44,515 nt of DNA from Streptomyces noursei (lineage in GTDB: Bacteria > Actinomycetota > Actinomycetes > Streptomycetales > Streptomycetaceae): positions 50,404-94,918 of the forward strand of contig NZ_LWBU01000053.1 of assembly GCF_001646665.1 (NCBI RefSeq), given 5' to 3'. This document shows, piece after piece, positions 16,555-24,169 of the stretch; within the stretch, counting starts at the first letter, position 1, and the number at the start of each line of letters is the position of its first letter. The notes beneath the pieces are model-generated. The model was not told the DNA's origin. It saw nothing but the letters and a program-made list of their open reading frames with translations, and did no database searches. A program made the position numbers and the translations under genes.

Positions 16555-18864
16555 ATGGACAACGTGCCGCCACCGGCGGAAGAGCTGATGCTCCTGGATC
16601 GTGAGCTGGCGCAACTCGACGCCCGGCGTTCGCAGTTGCTGGCCCGCAGGGCGTGGCTGCTGAGCGTGCTGTACGCGCCGGCCGCGGCGGTGCCGCCGTC
16701 GCGCCCCGGCGCCGGGACCGCGCCGCGCAGCGCGCAGAACGTGCTGCTGGCGCTGGGCGGTGTGCTGTTGGCGGTCGCCGCGATCGCCTTCACCCTGGTC
16801 AGCTGGGGCAGTCTGGGCATCGGCGGGCGGGCGGCGGTGCTCGCCACGGTGACGGCCGGTGCCCTGGCCGCGCCGCTCGTGCTGCTGCGGCGCCGGCTGG
16901 CGTCGACGGCGCGGGCGGTGGCGTCGCTGGGTCTCCTGCTCACGGTGCTGGACGCGTACGCGGTGCACCGGGTGGGCGTGCCGGGCGCGGACGCGGTGGG
17001 GTACGCGGCGGTCGCGTCCGCGGTGCTGGCGGCGCTGTGGGCGGCGTACGGCGCGGCAGCCCGCGGGCTGCGGGTGCCGCTGCCGGCGGCGGTGGTCGCG
17101 GGCCAGCTGCCGTTGCCGCTCTGGGCGCTGGCGTCCGACGCCGGTGCGCTGCCGGTGTGCTGGGCGCTGCTGGTCACGGCAGGTCTGGACGTGGCGGTCG
17201 CCGTCGCGCCGCGGCCGGGTACCGGGGTCCGGCCGGTGGCCTGCGCGGCGGCCTGCGTGACGGGGGGCTGGGCGGTGCTGATCGCCGGCTGGTTCTCGGT
17301 GGTGGACGGGGGCGCCGGGCCGGCGGCCCCGCTGCTGGCGGCCGCCGCGCTCGCGGGGTACGGGGCGTGGCGCACGGCGGCCGGGGCGGAGTCCTGGTCC
17401 GTGGCGTGGGCGGTCGTGGCCGGCGCGGTGGCGGTGGCCGGGGGCGGCGGCCTGGTGCGGGAGGCGGTGCCGGTGCAGTGGGTGGTGCCGGGGTACCTGG
17501 CCGCCGCGGTGGCGGTGGGGGCGGTCGCGGTGCGCGGCGGGGTGCCGCGCGGCGTGCGGCGCGGCCTGGCGGGTGCGTCGGTGGCCGCGCAGGCGCTGGC
17601 GGTGGCGTGGGCGCTGCCGCAGGTGGCGGTCGCCCTGGTGGGCGTCCGGCCGGGTGTGCCGTGGGCGGTGGTGGCGGTGACGGTGACGGTCGCCGGAGTG
17701 CTCGCGTCCCTCCCGTCCCGGCCGGCGCGCTGCGGGGCGCTCGCCCTGGCGTGGGTGTCCGCCGCGGCCCTGCCCGGGGCGCTGGCCCTGCCGGACGCGG
17801 CGGCGTCGGTGGCGCGGCTCGTGGTGACGGCCGGGTTCCTGGTCCTGGCGGTACGCCTGTCCCGGCCGGCCGCCGGGCGGGACGGGGCGCGGGACGCCGA
17901 CGGTTCGCTCGGGGACACCGCGCTCGGCGGGGCGCTGCTGGGCGCGCTGGTGGCGGCCGCCGGGGCGCGGGGCTCCGATGCGGCGGAGGTCGCGGTCCTC
18001 GGCGCGCTCACGGTCCTCCTCGCGGGCGGGGCGGTCGCCGCACGGGGCAGGCACCGGACGGTCGCGGCGTGCGCCGCCGTGGTGGCGGCGACCGGCTTCA
18101 CGGGCGCCGCGTCGGCCGCGGCCGGGCTGCCGGTCCATTTGGCGGGGGTGGCGCTGCTGGCCGTCCCGGTGGCCACGTCGGCGGTCGGCGCGGCGCTGCG
18201 GCGCCACCCGGTCGCCGTGCCGGTGGAGCTGGCCGGCGCCGCGGCCGGCGCCCTGGCGGCCGCCCTCGCCTCCGCCCGCCCCGCCGCCCTGGCGCTCGTG
18301 CTGGCCCTCGCCGGGGTCGTCGCGGCGGCCACGGCGGTACGCCCGGAGCGGCGCCCGGCGGCCGGGTACACGGCCACCGCGCTGTTCGTGGCGGCGACCT
18401 GGGTGCGGCTGGCCGCCTCGGGGGTGTCGTCCCCGGAGGCGTACGCGCTGCCGGTGGCGGTGCCCGCGCTCGCGGTGGGCGTGCTGCGCCGGCGCCACGA
18501 CCCGGAGGCGTCGTCCTGGGTGGCGTACGGACCGGGTCTGGGCACGGCCCTCGTGCCGAGCCTGTTCGCCGCGTGGGGCGACCCGGGCTGGCCGCGTCCG
18601 CTGCTGCTCGGCCTCGTGGCGCTCGCCGTCACGCTCCTCGGCGCTCGGCTGCGGCTCCAGGCACCGCTGCTGCTGGGCGGGGCGGTGCTGGCCCTGGACG
18701 GGCTGCACGAGCTGGCTCCGCACGTCGTCCAGGCGGTCGGCGCGCTGCCCCGCTGGCTGCCGCCCGCGATGGCCGGGCTGCTGCTGCTCGTGGTCGGCGC
18801 GACGTACGAGCAGCGGCTGCGGGACGCCCGGCGGCTGCGCGACACCCTGGGCCGGATGGGCTGA
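16555..18864 (+). CDS. Large polytopic membrane protein (SCO7613 C-terminal domain-like)
   Basis: 769 residues from ATG 16555. The N-terminus EELMLLDRELAQLDARRSQL is a short charged, coiled-coil-like helix ending LLARRAWLL, after which almost the whole protein is Ala/Val/Leu-rich and predicts on the order of 18-22 membrane helices. This matches Streptomyces membrane proteins annotated with an SCO7613 C-terminal domain, recalled from memory. These often carry an N-terminal zinc ribbon, which is absent here. There are no transporter or enzyme motifs I can name. A 17-bp hairpin follows at 18876-18912. Function unknown. Confidence 0.85.
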   Translation: MDNVPPPAEELMLLDRELAQLDARRSQLLARRAWLLSVLYAPAAAVPPSRPGAGTAPRSAQNVLLALGGVLLAVAAIAFTLVSWGSLGIGGRAAVLATVTAGALAAPLVLLRRRLASTARAVASLGLLLTVLDAYAVHRVGVPGADAVGYAAVASAVLAALWAAYGAAARGLRVPLPAAVVAGQLPLPLWALASDAGALPVCWALLVTAGLDVAVAVAPRPGTGVRPVACAAACVTGGWAVLIAGWFSVVDGGAGPAAPLLAAAALAGYGAWRTAAGAESWSVAWAVVAGAVAVAGGGGLVREAVPVQWVVPGYLAAAVAVGAVAVRGGVPRGVRRGLAGASVAAQALAVAWALPQVAVALVGVRPGVPWAVVAVTVTVAGVLASLPSRPARCGALALAWVSAAALPGALALPDAAASVARLVVTAGFLVLAVRLSRPAAGRDGARDADGSLGDTALGGALLGALVAAAGARGSDAAEVAVLGALTVLLAGGAVAARGRHRTVAACAAVVAATGFTGAASAAAGLPVHLAGVALLAVPVATSAVGAALRRHPVAVPVELAGAAAGALAAALASARPAALALVLALAGVVAAATAVRPERRPAAGYTATALFVAATWVRLAASGVSSPEAYALPVAVPALAVGVLRRRHDPEASSWVAYGPGLGTALVPSLFAAWGDPGWPRPLLLGLVALAVTLLGARLRLQAPLLLGGAVLALDGLHELAPHVVQAVGALPRWLPPAMAGLLLLVVGATYEQRLRDARRLRDTLGRMG

Positions 18865-18875
18865 CCCCGGATACG

Positions 18876-18912
18876 CCGAAGGCCCCGGAGACGATGTCTC
18901 CGGGGCCTTCGG
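18876..18912. terminator. Perfect 17-bp hairpin between membrane protein gene and tRNA-Val
   Basis: Arms 18876-18892 and 18896-18912 pair perfectly around a 3-nt loop (GAT). It sits 11 bp after the stop codon and 9 bp from the tRNA 3' end, so it can terminate both convergent transcripts. Confidence 0.85.
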
Positions 18913-18921
18913 TCCGGGTGG

Positions 18922-18993
18922 TGGGCGATACTGGGTTCGAACCAGTGACCTCTTCGGTGTGAACGAAGCGCTCTCCCACTGAGCTAATCGCCC
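18922..18993 (-). tRNA. tRNA-Val (CAC), copy 2
   Basis: Same 72-nt sequence as copy 1, with anticodon CAC. A TAATGT hexamer at 19012-19007 on the minus strand is a plausible -10 box, 13 bp upstream of the tRNA; no clear -35 is seen. CCA is not encoded. Confidence 0.98.
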
Positions 18994-19058
18994 GGGCGCA
19001 CCGCAAACATTACCGCATGTCAGCGGTGCTCCCGACCACGTGGGGCCGGTTCAGCCGG

Positions 19059-19523
19059 TCACTTGCCGACGTTCCACGGCATGACCAACCCGTACTTCCA
19101 CAGGTACACGCCGACCAGCGCCGCCATGATCACCAGACCGACCGTGGTCAGGATGATGTTGCGCCGCCGGACCTTCGGGTCGAGTGCCCGCTGCGCCGCC
19201 TCGGTCACCTTCCGCTTCGTCCAGCGCAGCACCAGCTGCGCCCAGACGAACTCGGTCGCCCAGATCGCCATGCCACCGAAGATCACGACCCAGCCGGGCC
19301 CCGGCAGCACCAGCATCGCGGCGCCGGCCGCCACGACCGCGAGGCCGACGACGAAGACGCCGACCTGCCAGCTGACGTGGAGCGTCCTGCGCGCCTTGAT
19401 GAAGTCGGGCGCCCGCGAGCCGAGTGCCGGTTCGGCGGTCACCTCTTCCGTCACGTCCCCCGTTGCGGGCGCTGTGGTCACCGGTCGGGCGACCTTGCCC
19501 CGCTCGTCACTCTCCGCGTTCAT
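19059..19523 (-). CDS. TIGR02611-type membrane protein
   Basis: 154 residues from ATG 19523. After a 45-residue hydrophilic N-terminus there are two closely spaced helices (about 52-70 and 75-95, with VLPGPGWVVIFGGMAIWATEFVWA between and within the second) and a C-terminal helix at 127-145. The PGPGW loop is characteristic of the TIGR02611 actinobacterial family (PGPGWVV motif). Role unknown. It is divergent from ssgB with 190 bp between them, an arrangement that recurs, from memory, in other Streptomyces. Confidence 0.85.
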   Translation of the reverse strand: MNAESDERGKVARPVTTAPATGDVTEEVTAEPALGSRAPDFIKARRTLHVSWQVGVFVVGLAVVAAGAAMLVLPGPGWVVIFGGMAIWATEFVWAQLVLRWTKRKVTEAAQRALDPKVRRRNIILTTVGLVIMAALVGVYLWKYGLVMPWNVGK

Positions 19524-19713
19524 GATGCCCAACCTACCCGACGCTCGCGAGGCACCGGAATGGACGCATAACAGCCGCTTGCACACCGCCATACGAGGTA
19601 CCTCAAGGGCCACAAAACAGACAGAGGGGTTTACAACGGCACCGTAGGTGGCATGTCGATTTCGCCGACGTGCGAATCCCCGAGCGCACACTGAGCGAAA
19701 GGCCCTGGCGCTT

Positions 19714-20127
19714 ATGAACACCACGGTCAGCTGCGAGCTGCACCTGCGCCTCGTTGTGTCGAGCGAGTCCTCACTGCCTGTACCGGCGGGCCTGCGGTAT
19801 GACACGGCCGATCCCTACGCCGTGCACGCCACCTTCCACACCGGAGCCGAGGAGACGGTCGAGTGGGTTTTTGCCCGCGACCTTCTCGCCGAAGGGCTCC
19901 ACCGCCCCACAGGCACCGGCGACGTCAGAGTCTGGCCGTCCCGCAGCCACGGTCAGGGCGTCGTCTGCATCGCGCTGAGTTCCCCGGAGGGCGAAGCCCT
20001 GCTGGAGGCCCCGGCGCGCGCACTGGAGTCGTTCCTGAAGCGGACCGACGCCGCGGTGCCGCCCGGCACCGAACACCGTCACTTCGACCTCGACACGGAG
20101 CTCTCGCACATCCTGGCCGAAAGCTGA
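19714..20127 (+). CDS. ssgB: Sporulation-specific cell division protein SsgB
   Basis: 137 residues, the size of S. coelicolor SsgB, and the sequence as I recall it is essentially identical (MNTTVSCELHLRLVV to ELSHILAES). SsgB belongs to the SsgA-like proteins found only in morphologically complex actinobacteria. It recruits FtsZ to future septum sites in aerial hyphae and is required for sporulation septation. The literature reports dependence of ssgB on the stress/developmental sigma factor SigH; a GTTT at 19629-19632 with GTAGGT at 19644-19649 might be part of such a promoter, but the spacing is short. ATG 19714 has GAAAGG upstream. Two hairpins follow the gene. Confidence 0.97.
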   Translation: MNTTVSCELHLRLVVSSESSLPVPAGLRYDTADPYAVHATFHTGAEETVEWVFARDLLAEGLHRPTGTGDVRVWPSRSHGQGVVCIALSSPEGEALLEAPARALESFLKRTDAAVPPGTEHRHFDLDTELSHILAES

Positions 20128-20144
20128 GGCCAGGCCGCCAGCCG

Positions 20145-20179
20145 CACGGCGCCGTCCGACTCGGGGCGACGGCGCCGCG
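20145..20179 (+). terminator. First terminator hairpin after ssgB
   Basis: CGGCGCCGTC (20147-20156) pairs with GACGGCGCCG (20168-20177), extendable by two pairs across a bulge. Starts 20 bp after the ssgB stop. Confidence 0.6.
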
Positions 20180-20217
20180 CGGAGAGCTCGTACGGCCGTG
20201 AGCGGCCGGACACGGCG

Positions 20218-20265
20218 ACGCCGGCGCCGTCACCGCGGAAACCACCGCGGTGACGGCGCCGGCGT
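20218..20265 (+). terminator. Perfect 21-bp terminator hairpin after ssgB
   Basis: Arms 20218-20238 and 20245-20265 are exact complements around the 6-nt loop AAACCA. It is one of the longest perfect stems in the window and, with the hairpin at 20145-20179, forms a double terminator between ssgB and the CGNR gene. The rest of the 302-bp gap (20128-20429) holds only a TAGAGT -10-like hexamer at 20375-20380. Confidence 0.85.
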
Positions 20266-20429
20266 GTTCGCGGGCCGCCCGGCGCCCTTCCGGGGCCCTC
20301 CCCGCGCCGGGCCGGGGCCGTCCCCGGGCCCCGCGGGCACCGGGCACCGCTCGGGGGCCGCGCGGATGAGCCGCTAGAGTCGGCGCCATCCGGCGGGCGC
20401 CCGCCCGCGGCAGGCTCAGGGAGGGAATC

Positions 20430-20990
20430 GTGCTGATCCCCCACGACACCCGGATCGCGCTCGACACGGTCGTCGATCTGGTGAACACCGCGCCCGACGG
20501 CGGGCGGGGCGACGGACTCGGGGACGTCGCGGCGCTGTACGCGTTCGTACGGAGCCACGACGTCAGCGGTGTCGGCGAGCTCGGCGAACCGGACCTGCGG
20601 GCCGTGCGCGACGTGCGCAATCGATTCGCCGACGTCTTCGCGGCGACCGACGCGCGGGCCGCGGCCGAACTGATCAACGAGCTGGTGGCCTCGGCGGGCA
20701 CCACGCCCCAGCTCACCGACCACGACGGCTACGACTGGCACGTGCACTACTTCGCGCCGGGCGCGTCCGTCGCCGACCACCTGGCGGCCGACTGCGGGAT
20801 GGCGCTGGCGTTCATCGTGGTCGCCGGGGAGCAGGACCGCCTGCGCCGCTGCGAGGCGCCGGACTGCGGACGCGCCTTCGTCGACCTCTCACGCAACCGC
20901 TCGCGCCGCTACTGCGACAGCCGCACCTGCGGCAACCGGCTCCATGTGGCGGCGTACCGGGCCCGCCGCAAGGAGGCGGCGGCCGGCTGA
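20430..20990 (+). CDS. CGNR zinc-finger / ABATE-domain putative transcriptional regulator
   Basis: 186 residues. The N-terminal part (ALDTVVDLVNTAP onwards, to about 130) fits the ABATE stress-associated domain, and the C-terminal part has a zinc finger: CEAPDCGRAFVDLSRNRSRRYC then CGNRLHVAAYRARRK, giving four cysteines and the defining CGNR motif. These proteins are thought to be DNA-binding regulators with a ligand-sensing N-terminus; targets are unknown. GTG 20430 is preceded by GGGAGGG 6 nt upstream. TAGAGT at 20375-20380 is a candidate -10. It is convergent with a 62-codon membrane protein gene. Confidence 0.92.
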   Translation: MLIPHDTRIALDTVVDLVNTAPDGGRGDGLGDVAALYAFVRSHDVSGVGELGEPDLRAVRDVRNRFADVFAATDARAAAELINELVASAGTTPQLTDHDGYDWHVHYFAPGASVADHLAADCGMALAFIVVAGEQDRLRRCEAPDCGRAFVDLSRNRSRRYCDSRTCGNRLHVAAYRARRKEAAAG

Positions 20991-21016
20991 GCGGGCCGGG
21001 GCGGGACGGTCCGCGC

Positions 21017-21205
21017 TCACAGCACGAAGAGGTCGTGCACGGCGGCCATCAGCAGCAGGCAGCCGATGACCGCGAGGAAGATCATCAAGGGTGGTTGGGA
21101 GAGCGCGAAGAGGCATCCGCGTCGCTCCTCTGCGGCTGTACGGTCGGCATCGGTGGGGGCGGGGGACGACTCCCGCGAGGTTTCGAGCATCTCGGTGCCG
21201 ATCAT
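21017..21205 (-). CDS. Small membrane protein (62 aa), unknown function
   Basis: Short protein with a hydrophilic acidic N-terminus and one hydrophobic helix, LMIFLAVIGCLLLMAAV (residues about 40-56), ending HDLFVL. No ribosome binding site is convincing for ATG 21205; ATG 21190 (MLETSRES) is an alternative. I accept it as real because its codon usage, termination just after the convergent CGNR gene, and a clean single helix fit a conserved small Streptomyces membrane protein, but evidence is moderate. Confidence 0.6.
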   Translation of the reverse strand: MIGTEMLETSRESSPAPTDADRTAAEERRGCLFALSQPPLMIFLAVIGCLLLMAAVHDLFVL

Positions 21206-21292
21206 GGCGCAACGCGGCGTCCCGTGAACGGTGAACGCCGAGGATCGGCGGGGCAGTTCACCCCATCCCGTGGCTCCGGGGGCGTCCGGTGA

Positions 21293-21745
21293 TCAGATCC
21301 CGTGCTTCTTCAGGATCGCCTCGATGTCGCTGAAGTCGTCGGCGGGCTTCGCCGTGCCGCGGCCGCCGGCCCCCGGCGAGGGAGCGGACGCCGCCGGCGC
21401 GACCGCCGCACGCCCCTCCTGACGCCCCTTGCGCACCCTGCGCTCCTCGCGCCCCGCACGCTCCCCGCGATCCGTGCGCCCGGTGCCGCTCCGGCGCCGC
21501 TCGACCGCCCGGGTCGTCACGAACAGCAGCCAGGACAGCCCGAGGACACCGAACCCCGCCCATGCCACCGGGCTGAAGGCGGTCCTGGCCAGCCACTCCA
21601 CGGCTCCGGTCATCACCAGACCCGCCGGCACCAGCGCGTACGCGGTGATCCGGACGGCGGCGAGGAACTTCCGGCGGTACGCGGTGATCGCCGCGATGCC
21701 CAGCCCGGCCGCCGACAAGGCGGAGCAAATCGTCTCGGCAAGCAT
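21293..21745 (-). CDS. Membrane protein with basic linker and conserved C-terminal tail
   Basis: 150 residues. There are two or three hydrophobic helices in the first half (about 5-20, 30-52, 58-78). A strongly basic Arg-rich stretch follows (about 80-110, RRSGTGRTDRGERAGREERR), then an Ala/Pro/Gly linker, and the protein ends DDFSDIEAILKKHGI. The acidic-hydrophobic-basic tail after a disordered linker looks like a short protein-binding helix. No family recognised. ATG 21745. Divergent from the DsbA-like gene; the 171-bp gap contains the perfect 11-bp tandem repeat ATCTCCGGGAC at 21838-21859. Confidence 0.8.
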   Translation of the reverse strand: MLAETICSALSAAGLGIAAITAYRRKFLAAVRITAYALVPAGLVMTGAVEWLARTAFSPVAWAGFGVLGLSWLLFVTTRAVERRRSGTGRTDRGERAGREERRVRKGRQEGRAAVAPAASAPSPGAGGRGTAKPADDFSDIEAILKKHGI

Positions 21746-21837
21746 CCGGTCCTCCTGGCGGGCGCGGGGCGATACGTCCCTTCCATCCTGCACCGCGAGG
21801 CCCCACCGGGGCCATGGTGTCCACCCGCCCCGCGGAG

Positions 21838-21859
21838 ATCTCCGGGACATCTCCGGGAC
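21838..21859. repeat. 11-bp tandem repeat in a divergent promoter region
   Basis: ATCTCCGGGAC occurs twice back to back (21838-21848, 21849-21859), 58 bp upstream of the DsbA-like start. The 11-bp period is close to one helical turn, which would suit two protein subunits on the same DNA face; no known regulator matches. Confidence 0.6.
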
Positions 21860-21916
21860 GCCCTCCTCCCGAAGTCCCGGTTGGGGCGTCGCCCGCCCGG
21901 CTGGGAGACTGCCCCC

Positions 21917-22450
21917 ATGAACGACTCCACCACCGACCGCACCGCACCGCCCGTCGTCCTCGACGTCTGGTGCGAGCTCCAGTGCCCCGACTGCCACGCC
22001 GCCCTGGACGACCTGCGCGCACTGCGCGCCCGGTACGGGGACCGCCTGGAGGTACGGCTGCGCCACTTCCCGCTGGAGAAGCACAAGCACGCCTACGCCG
22101 CCGCGCAGGCCGCCGAGGAGGCGGTCGAGCAGGGCAAGGGCTGGCCCTACGCCGAGGCCGTACTGGCCAGGACCGCGGAGCTGGCGGCGAAGGGCGAACG
22201 CGTCCTCATCGACACGGCTCGCGAACTGGGCCTCGACGCCGAGGAGTTCGACACGGCGCTCATCGACGGCCGGCACCTGCTGATCGTCGACGCCGACCAG
22301 GCGGAGGGCAAGGCGATCGGCGTCACCGGCACCCCCACGTACGTGATCGGCGGTGAGCGGCTGGACGGCGGCAAGAGCCAGGACGGGCTGCGTGAGCGCA
22401 TCGAGGAGATCGCCGACCGGCTGCTGGCCGAGCCGGGCGGCGCCGCCTGA
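21917..22450 (+). CDS. DsbA-family thioredoxin-fold protein
   Basis: 177 residues. The redox motif is CPDC (Cys23, Cys26), with an extra Cys19 four residues before, and the cis-proline loop is GVTGTPTYVIGG. The inserted helical domain and length fit the FrnE/DsbA-like cytosolic branch. There is no signal peptide, so it is not an exported oxidase. The close VRLRHFPLEKHKHA motif is typical of DsbA-like oxidoreductases of actinobacteria. ATG 21917; CCCCC directly precedes it and no ribosome binding site is visible, so a leaderless transcript is possible. Confidence 0.88.
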   Translation: MNDSTTDRTAPPVVLDVWCELQCPDCHAALDDLRALRARYGDRLEVRLRHFPLEKHKHAYAAAQAAEEAVEQGKGWPYAEAVLARTAELAAKGERVLIDTARELGLDAEEFDTALIDGRHLLIVDADQAEGKAIGVTGTPTYVIGGERLDGGKSQDGLRERIEEIADRLLAEPGGAA

Positions 22451-22480
22451 TCGACGCGGCGCTCCCCGGGCCGAGGCACC

Positions 22481-23323
22481 CTAGAGCAGCGGCTTGAAGC
22501 AGTGGACGCGGGTCGCCCGGTAGCCGAGCGACTCGTAGAGCCGCAGGGCCGGGGTGTTGTCCGCGAAGACGTGCAGGCCGATGCGGTGCTCCCCCGCGTC
22601 GAGGGCGACCCGCTCGGCGAACAGCATCAGCTCGCGCCCGTGGCCCTGACCGCGCAGGGCGTCCGCGACCTCGATGTCGTACACGAACGCGCCCTCCTCC
22701 CCCGAGGGGGGATCGGCGCGCCCGGTCCACAGGTGCCCCACGGGGACGCCGTCGCGGACCGCCACATGGAGCGACGCGCCGTCGGTGGCGAGCCCGTCCG
22801 GCAGGTACCGGCGCCGGCTCGCCTCCGCCTTGGCCCGGGCACGGTCCTCCGGCACCCCGTGCGCCGCCCAGCCGGCCGCGAACCTCTCCGCCGAGCGGGC
22901 CGCCCACGGCCCGAACTCCGCCTCCGTCATGGGCCGGACGTCGAGCCGCCCGGGCGGTCCGGGCGGCGGACCGGCGAGGTCCTTGGCCATCGTGCGGCTG
23001 CGTTCGGTGTACCCGAGAGCGGTCGCCATGCGCAGTGCGACCGCCGCGTCGGCCGGTACGGAGGCGGTGACCTGGTCGCAGCCCCAGCCGCGCAGCACCT
23101 CCTCGGCGGCGAGCACGGCCACCGTGCCCCGCCCGCGCCGCCGGTCCGGTTCGTCGACGGCCAGGGAACGGATCGTCCCGGCGGCCCGCCGTCCGGCCTC
23201 CGCGAGGGTGCCGAGCTCGACGGTGCCCACGCGGCGGCTGTTGACGCACACGTCGTAGGTGCGCGAGCGGGCGCCGTCGGGAGTCTGCTGCAGCGGCCCG
23301 GCCGGCCGCAGGGTGGTGGTCAT
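22481..23323 (-). CDS. Tandem GNAT-family N-acetyltransferase
   Basis: 280 residues with two acetyltransferase-like halves. N-terminal half: RSLAVDEPDRRRGRGTVAVLAAEEVLRGWG, a degenerate acetyl-CoA loop. C-terminal half: IEVADALRGQGHGRELMLFAE with a canonical Q/RxxGxG/A loop, then LHVFADNTPALRLYESLGY. Only the second half looks able to bind acetyl-CoA; the first is probably a degenerate partner domain. Substrate unknown. ATG 23323; ATG 23341 would add six residues. Lies 33 bp upstream of nothing on its own strand except convergent DsbA, and downstream of pabC. Confidence 0.87.
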   Translation of the reverse strand: MTTTLRPAGPLQQTPDGARSRTYDVCVNSRRVGTVELGTLAEAGRRAAGTIRSLAVDEPDRRRGRGTVAVLAAEEVLRGWGCDQVTASVPADAAVALRMATALGYTERSRTMAKDLAGPPPGPPGRLDVRPMTEAEFGPWAARSAERFAAGWAAHGVPEDRARAKAEASRRRYLPDGLATDGASLHVAVRDGVPVGHLWTGRADPPSGEEGAFVYDIEVADALRGQGHGRELMLFAERVALDAGEHRIGLHVFADNTPALRLYESLGYRATRVHCFKPLL

Positions 23324-23356
23324 CGCCAGTCTTCTACCCACCCCGCGACCACCGGC

Positions 23357-24169
23357 TCACATCTGCGCGGCACGCTCCGCGAAGATGCGCATGGCCTTGG
23401 CGGTGACCGGTCCCGGCGCACCGGGCAGCTCGCGCCCGTCGACGCGGTGGACGGCCTGGACGTCGCGCAGGGTGGACGTCAGGAAGACCTCGTCGGCGCG
23501 CTCCAGGACGTCCATCGGCAGCTCGGTCTCCAGGGCGCCGGTCCACTCGACGGTCAGGGCGCGGGTGATGCCCGCCAGGCAGCCGGAGGCGAGCGGCGGG
23601 GTGTGCAGCTGTCCGTCCAGGACGACGAAGACGTTGGAGCCGGTGCCCTCGCAGAGCTGCCCGACCGTGTTGGCGAACAGCGCCTCGCTCCCGCCCCGCT
23701 CGTGCGCCCGGGCGAGGGCGACGACGTTCTCGGCGTACGAGGTGGTCTTGAGCCCGGCCAGGGCGCTGCGCTCGTTGCGGGTCCAGGGCACGGTGATCAC
23801 CGCGGTGGTGTCGGGGCGGTGGCTGGTCTCGCCGAGGGCGACGACCAGGGTCGGGCCGGCGTCCCCGCGGTCGGAGCCGAGCGGGGAGAGCCCTCCGGTG
23901 TAGGTGATGCGCAGCCGGCCCAGCGGCATGGGGTTGGCCTCCAGCACGGCGGCGCAGGCGCGGCGCACCTCGTCGAGGTCCGGGTCGGGCAGCCCGAGGC
24001 CGCGCGCGGAGCGGGTGAGCCGGTCGAGGTGGGGCTCCATCGCGAAGGGCCGGCCGTCCACGGCCTTGAGCGTCTCGAAGACGCCGTCGCCCACGGTCAG
24101 GCCGTGATCCAGTACGGAGACCCTGGCGGCGTCCGCGTCGTGCAGCCCGCCGTTGACCCACAGCTTCAT
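23357..24169 (-). CDS. pabC: Aminodeoxychorismate lyase PabC-like (PLP class IV)
   Basis: 270 residues of fold-type IV PLP enzymes. MKLWVNGG and DHGLTVGDGVFETLKAVDGRP are the class IV N-terminal signature, KTTSYAENVVA contains the PLP lysine, and NTVGQLCEGTGSNVFVV is the cofactor phosphate-binding segment. Such folds also include branched-chain and D-amino acid transaminases. The ATGA overlap with pabB upstream makes 4-amino-4-deoxychorismate lyase, giving p-aminobenzoate for folate, the best call. ATG 24169. Confidence 0.9.
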   Translation of the reverse strand: MKLWVNGGLHDADAARVSVLDHGLTVGDGVFETLKAVDGRPFAMEPHLDRLTRSARGLGLPDPDLDEVRRACAAVLEANPMPLGRLRITYTGGLSPLGSDRGDAGPTLVVALGETSHRPDTTAVITVPWTRNERSALAGLKTTSYAENVVALARAHERGGSEALFANTVGQLCEGTGSNVFVVLDGQLHTPPLASGCLAGITRALTVEWTGALETELPMDVLERADEVFLTSTLRDVQAVHRVDGRELPGAPGPVTAKAMRIFAERAAQM

